Source: Sipunculus nudus (lineage: Eukaryota; Annelida; Sipuncula; Golfingiida; Sipunculidae). From it: a stretch of DNA of 64,000 bases. The stretch covers positions 53,022,917 through 53,086,916 of the forward strand of contig CM049319.1 in NCBI GenBank assembly GCA_026874595.1, written 5' to 3'. This document shows, piece by piece, positions 49,241-61,188 of this stretch; the first letter of the stretch is position 1, and each line of letters starts with the position of its first letter. The notes beneath the pieces were generated by a model, which was not told the origin of the DNA, did no database searches, and saw only the letters and a list, made by a program, of their open reading frames with translations. The position numbers and the translations under genes are program-made.

Positions 49241-49735
49241 ATTTACATTAATCACCTGAACTGCAAAACCTTTTATTAACATAGATCAGCTGAACTACAC
49301 AACTTTCATTTACATAAATCAGCTGAACTGCACAACTTTCATTTATATAAATCAGCTGAACTGCACAACTTTCATTTGTATAAATAAGCTGAACTGCACA
49401 ACTTTCATTTACATTAATCAGCTGAACTGCACAACTTTCATTTGCTTCAATCAACTGAACTGCACAACTGTCATAGACATAAATCAGCCGAACTGCACAA
49501 CTTTTATTTACATGAATCCTCTAAGCTGCACAACTTTCATTTACATAAATCAGCTGAACTGCAAAACTTTATAAGAGATAAATCAGGTGAACTACATAAC
49601 TTTCATTTACATTAATAACCTGAACTGCACAACTTTCATTTACATAAATCAACTGAGCTGCAAAACTTTGATTTACATAAATCAGAACACCTTTAACCTT
49701 TTACCTATTTACATAAATCAGCTGAACTGCACAAC
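49241..49735. repeat. 33 bp tandem array (type 2), about 14 units
   Basis: The unit 'catttacataaatcagctga' plus 'actgcacaacttt' repeats every 33 bp. Because 33 is a multiple of 3, the minus strand reads as a repeating 11-residue peptide (NESCAVQLIYV). This is a translated repeat and not a protein. Confidence 0.95.
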
Positions 49736-50696
49736 TGACAATCTAATTCATCGAATACTCCCCTCTAATTTAAACAAATCATCTACAAAACTCACAGAAT
49801 CTGAAACGCAACAGCACAGAAGAATCAATGCATGCATAAAGACTGTAATATTATTAGGTAATGTTTGTTTTAAATGTGCCCTGTTTGGGATTCGCGTTAT
49901 GTATTTTTGACCTGACACCTTAACTCACCTGTATCAAAGGAGAAGGATTAAATCCGGGAAGGATATAACATGTCTCAGTGACTATTACACAAGTCACCTG
50001 GCAGGTAAGAGATAGAGCACCAATCAACAACAACGCCAGGTGAAGACAGAACCAAGTTACCTGGAAGCTGCGCAGAGCTGTTTATTGACTGGCCTTGCTG
50101 GGACAACGATAAAATTCAATATCACCAGACACTAGGGCTCCTGGTTTCAATATATCACACTGAGCAGAAAAAATGTCGTCTTTCATGTGACAGTGTTTGG
50201 TGCGACCATCCTCCTGTCAGCATTGATTATCAGCCTTGGAGCTTTAACTGACCAGGTGGCTGTTAAAGAGACCTGCAGATATTGACAAGACTTTCCGCTA
50301 CACTGAATGAACAGAACAAACTTATTTGTCCTGAGTCCATTACATTTACAGACATCATTACTCTCCTGTCTTATTACAGTTTAATTCTAAATTTCTTGTG
50401 ATGGTGTCAGTGTGACCTGAGTGAGACCCAGGGTAGTGAAAGAACCTAGATTATTCTTAAATAAAGGTGCAACAGGGATCCAATGGAAATTAAGGCATTA
50501 ATAAAGGTTGCCATTCCACTGAAAACTCTGACTTTCTCCTAAAGATGCATCCTACTATCAAATCAAACTTTGTGGCACATTTCGCTCAGAGTTATCCTGA
50601 TTCTGCCATCTTACATACCATCCTACATGCATATATGCATTCAGAAAGAACTTAATGGTTACAATAGTATTACTGTAATATCAGAAACATGATCAG

Positions 50697-50890
50697 CTAA
50701 GATCAAAATTCCAATCTGGGCCGGTCCATTTTAAAATCAGTCCAGACCAATTTTAAATCCTAAAGTCTTCACCACAGGATTGTAATCTGGACAGGCCCAG
50801 ATCAAAATTTTAATCTGGGCCCCCACCCAGTTTAAAACTTGTCTGGCCTAAATTGGAATTTGATCTGGGCTGGTCCAAATAATTTTAAAA
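50697..50890. mobile_element. Foldback family fragment
   Basis: 'aagatcaaaattccaatctg' with 'ggccggtccattttaaaatc', 'agtccagaccaattttaaat' and 'cctaaagtcttcaccacagg' match blocks of the 36003-36405 arm. No terminal GTCGAGGCC is present, so it is an internal piece. Confidence 0.8.
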
Positions 50891-51428
50891 ATTGGCAAAA
50901 TTCAGATCTAATTTTGAGTTTACAATTGAATCTTGATTAAATAAAGTTATATCCCTGAAAAAAAGTCAAGTTTCAACAATTCTCATGTTAAATGAGAAAA
51001 TATATTTCCTGATTTTATACAAAGTGCATTATGTAAGGGCCCATAACATTAAGAAATTACACAATGCTGACCTAATTTCAGGTATCTACATAGGAATTAT
51101 ATAGAGAAATATTTATATTAAATATGATAAAAAACAGACCAGTGGTTTTGATATTACTTAGGCAGTCTTAAAGTGTAACATTGGGTTTTAAATGGAAAAC
51201 TGAGGTTTTTCCTTAATATCTCAAAGGAAGGAAGTCATTGTGACTCAATTTTCAGTATGGTAGAACATTTTGGGGACATCTAACTGTATGCCTAATTTCG
51301 GATTGTCAATCCAACTGTTTTAATACATGTCAGTTTAACAAATGGAGGAATAGATGGAGGGACCTAAAGCTGATAGACAAACGACCATTGCTATAGCTCA
51401 GTTGACTTATAGTCAGCTGAGCTAAAAT
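50891..51428 (+). mobile_element. Pearl-like element, 3' part
   Basis: It ends in the family hairpin (51394-51406 with 51412-51424, loop ttata), then 'aaaa'. The core 'acaattgaatcttgattaaa', 'tttcctgattttatacaaag', 'tgcattatgt' matches the two cores at 54880-55260 and 55550-56000. The 5' end was not found. Confidence 0.75.
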
Positions 51429-51737
51429 TGCCTTTCCAAGCACATGTGTATCTGAGAGAAGTGGGAATGCGTTATTACAACCCCTGGTACAATGTCATGA
51501 CATTGCTTATTAGATAAGGCATAATTTTTAAATTAACATACAGCCATGCATGGTCCAAGGCTTCTAGGTGACACTTAATCAAGTTCTAAATAATATCACC
51601 AAGTTAAAATCTAGGTGATAAGAAACCAAGTTTGAATTAATCCTAAGATATTTGCTTTTTTATTTAGGAAATTTTATGAAAGGTCTATGTAGAACCATCT
51701 ATCAGAAATTAAAATGTATCTGATGGGTGAACTCATT

Positions 51738-51868
51738 GTAAACACATCCCTGCTCATGGAAAACTCATCCCAGCTCATGGAAAACCCATTCCTGCTCATG
51801 GAAAACTCATCCCAGCTCATGGAAAACCCATCCCGGCTCATGGAAAACCAATCCCATCTCATGGTAAA
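51738..51868. repeat. 21 bp tandem repeat, 6 units
   Basis: The unit 'ctcatggaaaactcatccc' plus 'ag' (alternating with 'ctcatggaaaacccatt') repeats in exact 21 bp steps. It reads as 7-residue repeats on both strands and is not a gene. Confidence 0.95.
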
Positions 51869-52088
51869 CACGGAAATTTCATATGTTATAAAAGAGAGGT
51901 TGGGAACAATCAAAAACCTGTAATGTACTGTTCATATATTTTTGTGTTTACCTTGGTTTGCTTGCTGAGCCTGCCTCTGTGGTTTTCAGCAGTGATGCCT
52001 TGTTCTCTTCCTGAGGGTGGGTAGGCCATCACATTCATGGAGGCCATTCTTTGGAAGTGGTATAAACTACAAGAGAAAAAGTACATTT

Positions 52089-52530
52089 CAGGCCTGCCAA
52101 AGGTGAATGACCAAAAATGGGGTAAATTTATTGCTCTTGATAAAAAGAGTAGCCTTCCTAGAAACAGAGGTTGAAAAAAGACTAAAATTAGCATTATTTC
52201 CACATTTTTTATCACAGACTGAATATACGTGCTTGGCATATAACAAATGTGCATATATATCATTTCCAAAGCCAGAAACATACAAAGCGCACACCCCTTG
52301 CATTAAAACAAGGAGATTTTCCACATGTTTAGACACTGCTGGATATTTATGCATAAAAAATTGTAAAATGTCCAATTCCTGTTCCAGCTGGGTTGTTTAA
52401 GCAAGAATAAAAAATTATATCTCAATTCTTTTACTGAAAAAAAAGTGCTGCTGAAAAAAGAGTAATTAGCATTATTTTCTGGAAATCCTAAAAAAAGTCA
52501 CTTTTAAACAAGAGTGTTTTGGCAGGACTG
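52089..52530. mobile_element. MITE-like repeat E, copy 2, both ends present
   Basis: The left end CAGGCCTGCCAAAGG and the right end (reverse complement CAGTCCTGCCAAAACA) form 13 bp inverted repeats with one mismatch around a 442 bp body. The ends start with CAG, which is common in hAT-type elements, but no 8 bp duplication is visible in the flanks (gtacattt / ttaaaaag). Five small reading frames on both strands are incidental. Confidence 0.7.
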
Positions 52531-53453
52531 TTAAAAAGTAAATCCTCTTGATCAAATTAAAGTTTTACCACCTTTTCAGCAAAATCTATGCATATTTAAT
52601 AAGATCTGAGGTCAACTCCTATGGATTTTCATGAAACTCATTATACATATTCACAAATAGTTTCTCACCTGAAATACCTTCTCATCAAACTTCATGCATA
52701 TTCAATGAGGTCAGAGGTCACCAGATACACAACTGGTGTATTATGCATGTTTGCAGTGCTTTTGTTTATCTTTATAAAAGGTTAAAGAGATAATTTTTAG
52801 CTAACAGACATTTCAGATATTAGAACTGTCCTTTTTAAACTCAGAACATAGATGTGACTCGCACATGCAAAAAGCAATAGTCAAAGGATTAAGTGATTGA
52901 CTTTTCCTTTTTGCATGTGTGAGTCATGCACAGGTTTTGAAACACATTCAAATCAAACCACATATGTTGGGTTTATTTTATCTTTCCTGAAAATCTGGAA
53001 CAGGCAGCAGAAAAAATGCACTGACAGGGACTGAGTCTTTCTTGTCACATTGAGTTTTGTGTGATTATAGAAGTGGGAACAACATATAATTATCTTTTTT
53101 TCTGTTGGCAAAATATACAGGAAAATAATCTCTATATCTCTTCCATTCTTGGAAAAGTACTGAGTCATTGTAGTGGAATGTTTATTTTACAACCATGGGT
53201 GTTTTTATGTAAAAAAATTCATGTCAAATCATAATACTATAAAACTGGAGGTTTTCATTAGCATGCAATATTCTTGAATTTTGCAGCCCCCGCACAATTT
53301 GCACACTAATTATGGGGGGGCTGCAATGTCACTGTCACAGCGCTGGTTTGTGTTAACACAGTTTAATATATTACTAGCTTGAACATTCATCCTTCGTTAG
53401 GTTGGCTCTCATTGATACAATTATTTTTGTTTAAAATTTCAATTTAGGAAAAA

Positions 53454-56083
53454 CAAGGGACCTATGGGTCACGACGCTTAGCTGTTATATATGATAAAAA
53501 AATATTATTTAGAAATGAGGCACATGCTGGTTTTGTGTGGTAATAAATATAAGCTGTGATATGAGTTGTTTAGCTTATGTATGATTTTGATAGTACCTTT
53601 GGAGACAGGGAAGAGGATTGATTTCATTTATTTTATTAACAAATGGAGTACTATTGTCACACAGATTTTGACTTGGCAATATAACTTATAAGCAGAATAT
53701 ATAAGGGTTTAACTATTAATTAAAAAAAATTACAAATATTGTCCCAAATATAATTTTTATTAAAAATAACAAGAGAATCATATGTTTTTTAAAATGAAAT
53801 ATAACTGAAATGATTATTAAAATAATATTAAAGAATATATTCATGAATGCATTCATGAATACATTTTGAAAGTATTTGCACGAGTATTCATATACTTTCA
53901 TTTTTACCTGAATTCCCATTCTTTATGCAAGAAATTTTATAATGGAGTACATAATCATATTCGTATTTAAATACAATTACAAAGTATTCGCACCATGTCT
54001 GGTATTTATTCAGTTTTCACCAAACAATGATGTTGAGAATCCAGAATATACAAAATTCACACATTTAAATAATGATCATAAGTACCTGGTTTTATGGCTT
54101 TTATTTATATTAAAAAATAACTGTAATAAATTCATTTTGGACTAATTTCACATCAATGTACACACTAGTCACAGTAGGAATCTAGATTAATATAATCAAC
54201 TGCATCTTTGTCTATCATTAATTTCCATCAAATGATCCCTAATGATTAGTAATGAATGATATGATTTACTTCTTTATCATTAAAATTGAACTGAAAAATA
54301 CCATAGGTGACTGCATGGTGTTATTTGGAATACGTGACATTCTATCCATCGATACAAGATTCTTATATCATCAGTAACTGCAAGTTAATTTCCTGTTATT
54401 ATAAACTAACAAATTCCTTTTCTATTTTTCATTAATTTTTTATTAAAAACCAATAAAAATTTATTAATTTATTGTTTATTGTATGTAGTTGGTTAAAACT
54501 ACTAGATGAGTTGGGTTGGACACCTGGATCAACTGTGGCTGGCCATAAGCTGCCTGGATTCCCTGTATGCCTCGCCTCAAGCATGCATAATTTGCTGAAA
54601 GTTCAACAAGGTCAACATACAGGTGACTCAAGAGGGGCTGGAGAGAGCCAAAGTCTGACAGGGTCTCATAAAAACATTAATAAAAGCTACAATTTTTGGC
54701 CAATTTCTTTCAGCTTTCTAAACTTAAAAGCTGAAATCCTTTTGTGTGCATGATATGAAAATTATATCAACAGTGCTCACAGGAAACAAACGTGCCATGG
54801 TCAAAGTTGGGCAAAATTTAAGTTACTAATTTTACATTTATACTAATAACTTATAAAATTTGAAAAATTCATAACTAATTTTGGGTATTCAATTGAATCT
54901 TGATTAAATAATGTTACATCCCTGACAAAAAATCTCTAGCTTCAGCAATCCCCTTGTTAAGGGAGTAAATATATTTCTTGATTTTTTACAAAGTGCATTA
55001 TGTTTTGGCCCATAACTTAAAACAATTACGCAATACTGACATCATTCTGGCATGTGCATAGAGAATGAAAAATTTGTATATTATTTATGATTAAAGTCAG
55101 ATCAGTGGTTTTGATATTAGGCAGTCTTGAAGTGTAACAATGGGTTTTTAATGGAAAAATGAGGTTTTTCATTAATATCTTGAAGGTATTAAGTCCTAGT
55201 CACCAAATTCTTGGCATGGTAGGGGATTTTGGAGACATCTAGCTGTATGCCGAATTTAAGGAAATAAGAGCTGAAGCTGGGGAGCTGAGCTCTTGCAAAC
55301 TGCATAACACTAGCTTGATGTATACAATATGTTACATGGTGCTTGAAAAATTGAATAAAATCTACAGTTTTTGATCAACTGGTTTCAAATTTTTGGTGTT
55401 AACAGTTGAAAAGGTAACAAAAACATGCTGTGAAAATTAAATCCACAGTACTTACAGGAAAAAAACGTGCCATGGTCAAAGTTGGGCAAAATTTAAGGTA
55501 CCAATTTTTTATTTTTATTAATATTTTAAAAAATTTAAAAGATTTTCATCTAATTTTGGGTATACAATTTAATTTTGATTAATTAAAGTTATATTACTGG
55601 AAAAAAGGTCCATAGCTTTAACATGTTTTGTGTTAAGTGATCAAATATCTTTCCTGATTTTTTACAAAATGCATTATGTTTGGGTCCATAACTTTTTTAA
55701 ATTATATAATACAGACATATTTTCTTGAATGTACATAGGAACTATATAGAGGAATATTTATGGTAAATATGAGGAAAAACAGATGAGTGGTTTTGATATT
55801 AGGCAGTCCTGAAGTGTGAAAATAGGTTTTTAATAAAAAATTGAGGTTTTTCCTTAATTTCTCAAAGGAACGAAGTCGAAAAGACCCAGTTTTCGGCTTG
55901 GTAGGAGATCTTGGGGACATCTAACATTATGCCGAATTTTGGATTCCTAGGTCTTACGGTTTCAAAATGTGCCACATCTACGGACGGACGGACGGACAGA
56001 CGGACGGACGGACGGACGGACAGACGGACGGACAACGGACCACGACTATAGCTCAGATGACTTATAGTCAGCTGAGCTAAAAA
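53454..56083 (+). mobile_element. Second long pearl-like element
   Basis: The 5' end 'caagggacctatgggtcacg' plus 'acgcttagctg' matches 41623. The 3' end has a well-kept 'cggacggacggacggacaga' microsatellite (55980-56037) and the hairpin 56049-56061/56067-56079 with loop ttata, then 'aaaa'. Its core is different from the first element. That both ends belong to one insertion is inferred from their order and orientation. Confidence 0.6.
54779..56000. repeat. ~675 bp tandem pair, core of the second pearl-like element
   Basis: 'acgtgccatggtcaaagttg' then 'ggcaaaatttaag' at 54790 and 55465 starts two collinear units. They share 'taattttgggta', 'ttttgatta', 'attttttacaaa.tgcattatgtt', 'gtggttttgatattaggcag' and 'tgaggtttttc'. 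Confidence 0.9.
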
Positions 56084-56309
56084 TCCCAAGATAATTCAGG
56101 AAAATTACATGTTCACATTATATCCCGTTAGGTTGGTCAATGTATGTCAATTCACAGAACTTGAGTTTCATAAAATAACATGTTTGGCTGTGGCCTCTGG
56201 CTGCCAGGACCAAAGTTAACAGTTCATGAAAGCTGGGTGTGTTTTGTCACTTATGTTTGACAGCACTGAATCACTATGCACCTAACACAGTGGTTAAAGA
56301 CACTGCAGT

Positions 56310-56560
56310 CATCCCAGATCTCCCTTCCTGTAACCGCTGCTTTGCATATAGCAAGATTTGCTAGGTTTGAACAACAGGGTGCACACAGTTCAAACGATTG
56401 TAATCAGACCAATGATGGTGTGGTAATGCATTGTGCATCAAGCTCAGAATTTTAAACATTCTCTGCTCTCTGCATGAGCAACCTTTTGGTCTTACACAGA
56501 AAAATCTTGCTACAGAAAGCTGCAGTTACAAGAGAGGAGACCTCGGAAAAATGTAGTGTA
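56310..56560. repeat. Dispersed repeat D, copy 1
   Basis: 'taaccgctgctttgcatata', 'gcaag.ttt', 'ctaggt', 'agggtg..cacag', 'ttgtaatcagacca' and 'gcatcaagctc' are collinear with 58370-58500. Confidence 0.65.
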
Positions 56561-57104
56561 TAATCGCTGGGTGAGGAGCATCCTGATTAATGCCTACCTA
56601 AAAGCTGTTAATGTACACCGATTCATCAGGCCCACAAGTGTTTCATCCTCACTTTATCAATATTTTATTACATAAACTGCAGGCCATTATGAATAGATCA
56701 TCACCAGATACTTTTTGGTCACTAGCATTTTATGAAAATTATACCATCTGACATTTCCCTAACAGATTTATGTCTATAAACATAACTGGTAGTTATGAAG
56801 GGACAGGTTTTAATTCACCTGTAATGAAGCATTTCTCTTGAAATTTAAAATATCTGTATTATATATAATAATATAAGCAGGCTGATTTTCTTCTCCACAA
56901 GAGTTTTCCTGCTTCTATTCTGATTCCCCCACAACCCTTTAAAAAAAGAATATGATACAAAAATCATCAGTGCTCTCTTCTAATACAAGATTTGTTTTTG
57001 CAAATTACCTGCATAAATAATTGTTCTCCAACAGTTTCTTTTTTCATGCTTGAATAGAATGGCCTCCACAAAAAAAATTGCAACCTGCACACAAAAGTGT
57101 TCCT

Positions 57105-57300
57105 AATGGCCTTGTTGGTGAAGCATGCTTTAATAGAAAAGCAGGTTGAACATCTGATTTGTGTGTCACAGGCTGCAGGTTTGAATCTATATTTTGCCCT
57201 TTTTCTATTTACATCTCTTACAATGGTGGCAGTTGTGGGATCCAGGGAGTTGGGTTTGTGGTATACAATGCCCCACCCAGTTCCCTTCTGAAATAAAATT
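57105..57300 (+). mobile_element. Probable tRNA-derived SINE, plus strand
   Basis: A-box-like 'ttgttggtgaagcatgc' (near 57112) and a B box 'ggtttgaatct' (57178-57188) are spaced roughly as in a tRNA. The body runs on to about 57290. The tail is not clear. Confidence 0.45.
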
Positions 57301-58349
57301 TTCAAGTGAACTTTTAAGACATCATCATGAAAAAAATTTGTCTATTAGAGACATGATTCATGGCCTTAAGATGTGCAATCCATGGTTAATCAGGTCCCCT
57401 GGCTCATTTCTAATTCTGTCCTCTCTGCCAACGGCCTGGAGCTGATGGTTCAGTGGTAATGAGCTCACCAGAGCAGACAGGACATCATGCTGTGTTCTAT
57501 AGAAACTTCATGATTCTCTTTCACTTTGCTCACACACAGAGTTAAGTAATTCGACCATTGATCTTGAAGTGGTCATGTGACCTTTAAGAATACTCTATAT
57601 GCTGGGGTCACTAAGTGCAAGCACCTGCACTGTTGTGACAAAGGATCCATGAACCTAGAATCTGTCCTTGTGTGGCAATCAGTAACTTTGACTAAAGACA
57701 ATACTCTGCCAGCTGGGCATAGGATTGTTGGATGTGAGGATGCTGCTAACATGATGCTGCTAACTATGGAAAAATCTGTTGCAAAATCTTTTTTTTTACA
57801 ATAATTAATGGTTTTCTGGCTGATTTTGATCCAATTGAATAAAAGGCTGATATGATGACTGGCACAAAAAAAGGGCAATTTTTTGTTACCAAGGTAGTTA
57901 AATTGTTTTTCATCCAAGACAGCACCATTCCAGTAGACCAAACTGAAATTGACCAAAACAGCTGGAAAAATGGGTATGTTAAATGTGTAGGTAATGCAGG
58001 CATAAGCTGGTGTGAGAGACCTCTATGTTATGACTGATAAAATAAAATCAGCTTATATAGCCGGTAAATTTATGTCATCATAAAATGTAATTTTTTTTCA
58101 TGTTATACGTTGTATTGACCAGCTGCTACAAGCAGACCTGTTATCAGCTAGAAGAACAATTGAACTTAAGACCATTTATGTAGCTCAGCTTGACTGCTTG
58201 TCAGCTTAGCAAATTAAAAGTTCATATTTTAGTTGAGCACTGGCATGTAGCTCCAGAGGAAGGCTTGCATTTATTAATCAAAATTAACAATTAAATTAAT
58301 CAATTAAAACATGTCCCCTTCTGCAGTGATTATAAATACAATGCAATAA

Positions 58350-58590
58350 TCTGCCAGTTCTCCTTTTGTTTTAACCGCTGCATTGTACAGCAAGGTTCCC
58401 TAGGTCACACCACTAGGGTGGGCACAGAGTAAAGAATTGTACTCAGACCATTCATAGTTTGCTATTGTCCATCCAGCTCCAGTTTTTTTATACATGCAAC
58501 ACCTGCTTTTGTTGGTCTGATTCTTGGCCCTGTGCCAGAACTGGTTTAGCCCCTGCGTGAGAAGTGTAATTAAAACACAAAGTTGCTTAT
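58350..58590. repeat. Dispersed repeat D, copy 2
   Basis: 'taaccgctgcattgtacag', 'caaggtt', 'ctaggt', 'agggtgggcacagag' and 'gtactcagaccatt' match copy 1 at 56330-56430 in order. It lies just after a weak pearl-like 3' end near 58180-58215. Confidence 0.65.
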
Positions 58591-58829
58591 ACTGCAATTT
58601 TGTAATTTTGCCATTCAGTTTTTTGCAAATGTTTTCATTTCATCTGTTTGATACTTTGGTTTTCATCTTATTTCTTCAACAGCTTGATACATCATTCATT
58701 ATGACTTTTCCATAGTGGGTTAAATTTAGAACTGTCATATACTATATAGTACTTGGGTATATGTTTTTTAGGTTGAGAAGCAGGCCCAATGGTCTCCTTA
58801 TTATCTTGCCTTTTATCCAATGAAAATAA

Positions 58830-59280
58830 TCAGGGATGGAGGAGTCAAGTCCACTTTTTTAGAGTCATGGACTTGTAGTCAGATTCGGAGGTAAGGACTT
58901 GAGAAATCAGGCCAAGTCCATCTGACGTCAAGTAGAAGGAAAGCTCTGTCACTAACTATAAATTTAAGACATTTATATACATGTGTGAACTACTAACAAG
59001 ATTTTATAAGAAGACTATATAACAAGGTTTTGGTCTGCATCAGGAGCTAAATGTAACTGAACATAAATAAAAAAGGAATTTGAAAATACTTGTGTTAATC
59101 TCAACAAAGTTACATTTTAAATTTGTTTTTTTATTAAGAAATTTTTGTTGGACTCTAACTTGGACTTGGGATCCAGATGACTCTGACTTTACGATAGACA
59201 TGGACTCGAACCTCAAAGACTCTGACTTAGACTAAGACACCTCGAGCCTGGACTTGCACTTAGACTTGACCACATCACTG
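58830..59280 (+). repeat. Dispersed repeat H, plus-strand copy
   Basis: 'gatggaggagtcaagtcc', 'ggacttg', 'agtagaaggaaagctctg' and 'tgcatcaggagcta' follow the same order as the minus strand of 28990-29335. The 3' part (59148-59275) is again rich in 'gactctgacttagac/ggactcg' blocks. Confidence 0.7.
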
Positions 59281-59284
59281 AATA

Positions 59285-59400
59285 TAAATCATTATTGGTG
59301 GTGGTGATAAAGCATGTTTGCCTGAACTGGGATTCAAACCAGGTCCTCTGCCATGGGTGACACATGTGAACATATTACCACAGGTTTAGCCAGTCAAATC
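59285..59400 (-). mobile_element. tRNA-like SINE head, minus strand
   Basis: On the minus strand, an A-box-like 'tggctaaacctgtgg' (59392-59378) and a B box 'ggtttgaatcc' (59340-59330) lie about 40-50 bp apart. The body would continue to lower coordinates, next to repeat H. Confidence 0.5.
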
Positions 59401-60245
59401 CAGATGGAAATCTGCTATTCTCTACTCGAACAACAGCTTTGTTTAAAGGCTGCTGTAATCAGCAATTTCATCCCAAATCCCTGTCATTCCAAAATATTTC
59501 CACCCAGTCCAGCACTGCCACCTGGCTGTTATAGCCTAAACCAAATAACAAGCAGCAGCTTGCAGCATATGTTGTCAGCTGGCATTGATCGCTAGCAGTA
59601 ACAAGCTGATGTAGCTGAATTTAGTGCTGTCTATATGGGAAACACCGATGACATATATTTAAAACAAGGTAAAATTCACTCTTCATGCTGGAGGTATAAA
59701 GGAGTCTACAGGCTCTGTGCTTTGTACAGTAGATTCCTCTTACTTATCATTCTTAGCCTACAATAATCCCCAAAATCATCTCTTTGACATTTATCAATAT
59801 ATATTGAACATTACATTTATTTTCAATGAAATATGAGCAAATGACAAGAATTACAAGGCTTCAATTGCTACACTTGGTCAACCTCCCCCTTCTAAAACAG
59901 AATGGTTTCAATGAAGATTCAGAATTTAGCTGTAAAATAGTTTACAATTAAAATATCTTTTGAGAAGATGATTCAGATTAGTCTCAGCTTTCTATCCTTT
60001 CCATGAATATTCATTACTTTAACAAAACTAAAATAATTATTAAAATATGGAGTTAAAAATTCCTGGCATCCCCTGATGCTCTGTAACTTTAAAACAAAAT
60101 TTCAAACCCTACCACACAAGCTATGCAATACAGAGGTTGTAATGTATGAGGATATGTACTCAAACAAAAGGAACTGGTCATCACTGTTTACATTTTAAAT
60201 TTGTTTATCAGTATATATTTTGTGTGTGCATTCACTGTTGTGTAA

Positions 60246-60380
60246 CAATGGCTGCCAATAGTCTACATGCATAAGATCCTTGCCCTTCGGCTTCAGAGAG
60301 GGAGCCATTGAGGAGGGCAACTACCATAACGTACCTGTGAAATTAGAGAAGATTCAAGTGAAAGGAAACAAAATGTGATT
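60246..60380. other. Possible coding segment, strand uncertain
   Basis: Both strands are open for 30 codons or more over a locally GC-richer patch. The plus strand gives SLPFGFREGAIEEGNYHNV then VKLEKIQVKGNKM and a stop. The minus strand, after a TTTCACAG acceptor, gives MVVALLNGSLSEAEGQGS then a stop within 15 codons. At most one is real. No family was recognised. Confidence 0.2.
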
Positions 60381-61114
60381 AGTATGCAAGTCATGCTACC
60401 TACATTTGGATGTCCTTTTTAACTTGATGATTACCTTACCAAAAGTAATTAACTTGGACAAACTGCGAGTTTAGAGTTTAATTACATATCCTTTAATCCT
60501 CTACATAAACTGTCAAGTTTTCCTATGAAATGTAACATACAATTTTTCATCATGAAAAATAAGTAGACATGAGGAGATGCAAGGGACTTTAGGCAGTCCA
60601 TGCTGGCCTGGTATTCTGTTTAACTGGCAACTGAAGCATGGATACAATAAAAGTTTTAATGTCATGAAAGGTAGATGAAGTGGGAACAAAGTGGAATCTA
60701 GCCACCTGCAGCAACAGAATGTCATGCACCATTGACAGACGACTGTTTCATCACCTCCCCATATATAGAAGTAAGTGGTGTTTGACAACGATACAATCAT
60801 ATTATCTGGAAAAGGCAGTTTATTTTCAGTTATACTGATGGGGTGACATTACTTTTTCACCATGGCAAAAGTATCTTATTTTCAATACAACTGCAACATA
60901 TTGGCAACTGTATGTACATTTTACTTTAGTTATTATGTATTTTCGTCTAGGAAGACACCTCATAACCTGCATGCATGACAGAAGCAGTAAGATTGCAGTG
61001 ACAATGGTGTACTAGTCCCATTTTATAAGGGTTGTAGACATTTAAACTGGGAATTTATGCAATAAGCTTTCATAACTAGTAACAGAATTTTGTCTTTAAA
61101 GAATGAGATACCTG

Positions 61115-61188
61115 AGATTTGGATTAGACCCAGTTGTGGCTCTGTTTTATGTTCATTAATCAGAGCCACAACTGGGTCTAAGATTTGG
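61115..61188. repeat. Perfect 21 bp inverted repeat hairpin with flanking 8 bp direct repeats
   Basis: The arm TTAGACCCAGTTGTGGCTCTG's first 20 bases start at 61124; the arms are 61124-61144 and 61161-61181, exact reverse complements, with a 16 base loop. 'agatttgg' flanks both sides (61115-61122 and 61181-61188), the second overlapping the last stem base. Confidence 0.9.

Noticed and set aside
49248-49454. Repeating NESCAVQLIYV peptide on the minus strand
   Set aside because: It is the translation of a 33 bp satellite; the frame breaks where unit length changes and there is no independent coding evidence.
48655-49735. CRISPR-like regularly spaced repeats
   Set aside because: The 32-33 bp units are continuous tandem repeats with no unique spacers, and the genome is eukaryotic.
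57440-57475. A-box-like 'gatggttcagtggtaatgag' as a further SINE or tRNA
   Set aside because: No B box was found at the required distance.
57573-57956. 127-codon minus-strand frame, overlapped by two plus-strand frames
   Set aside because: No domain or motif was recognised, three overlapping frames are open on both strands, and the region lies between dispersed repeats.
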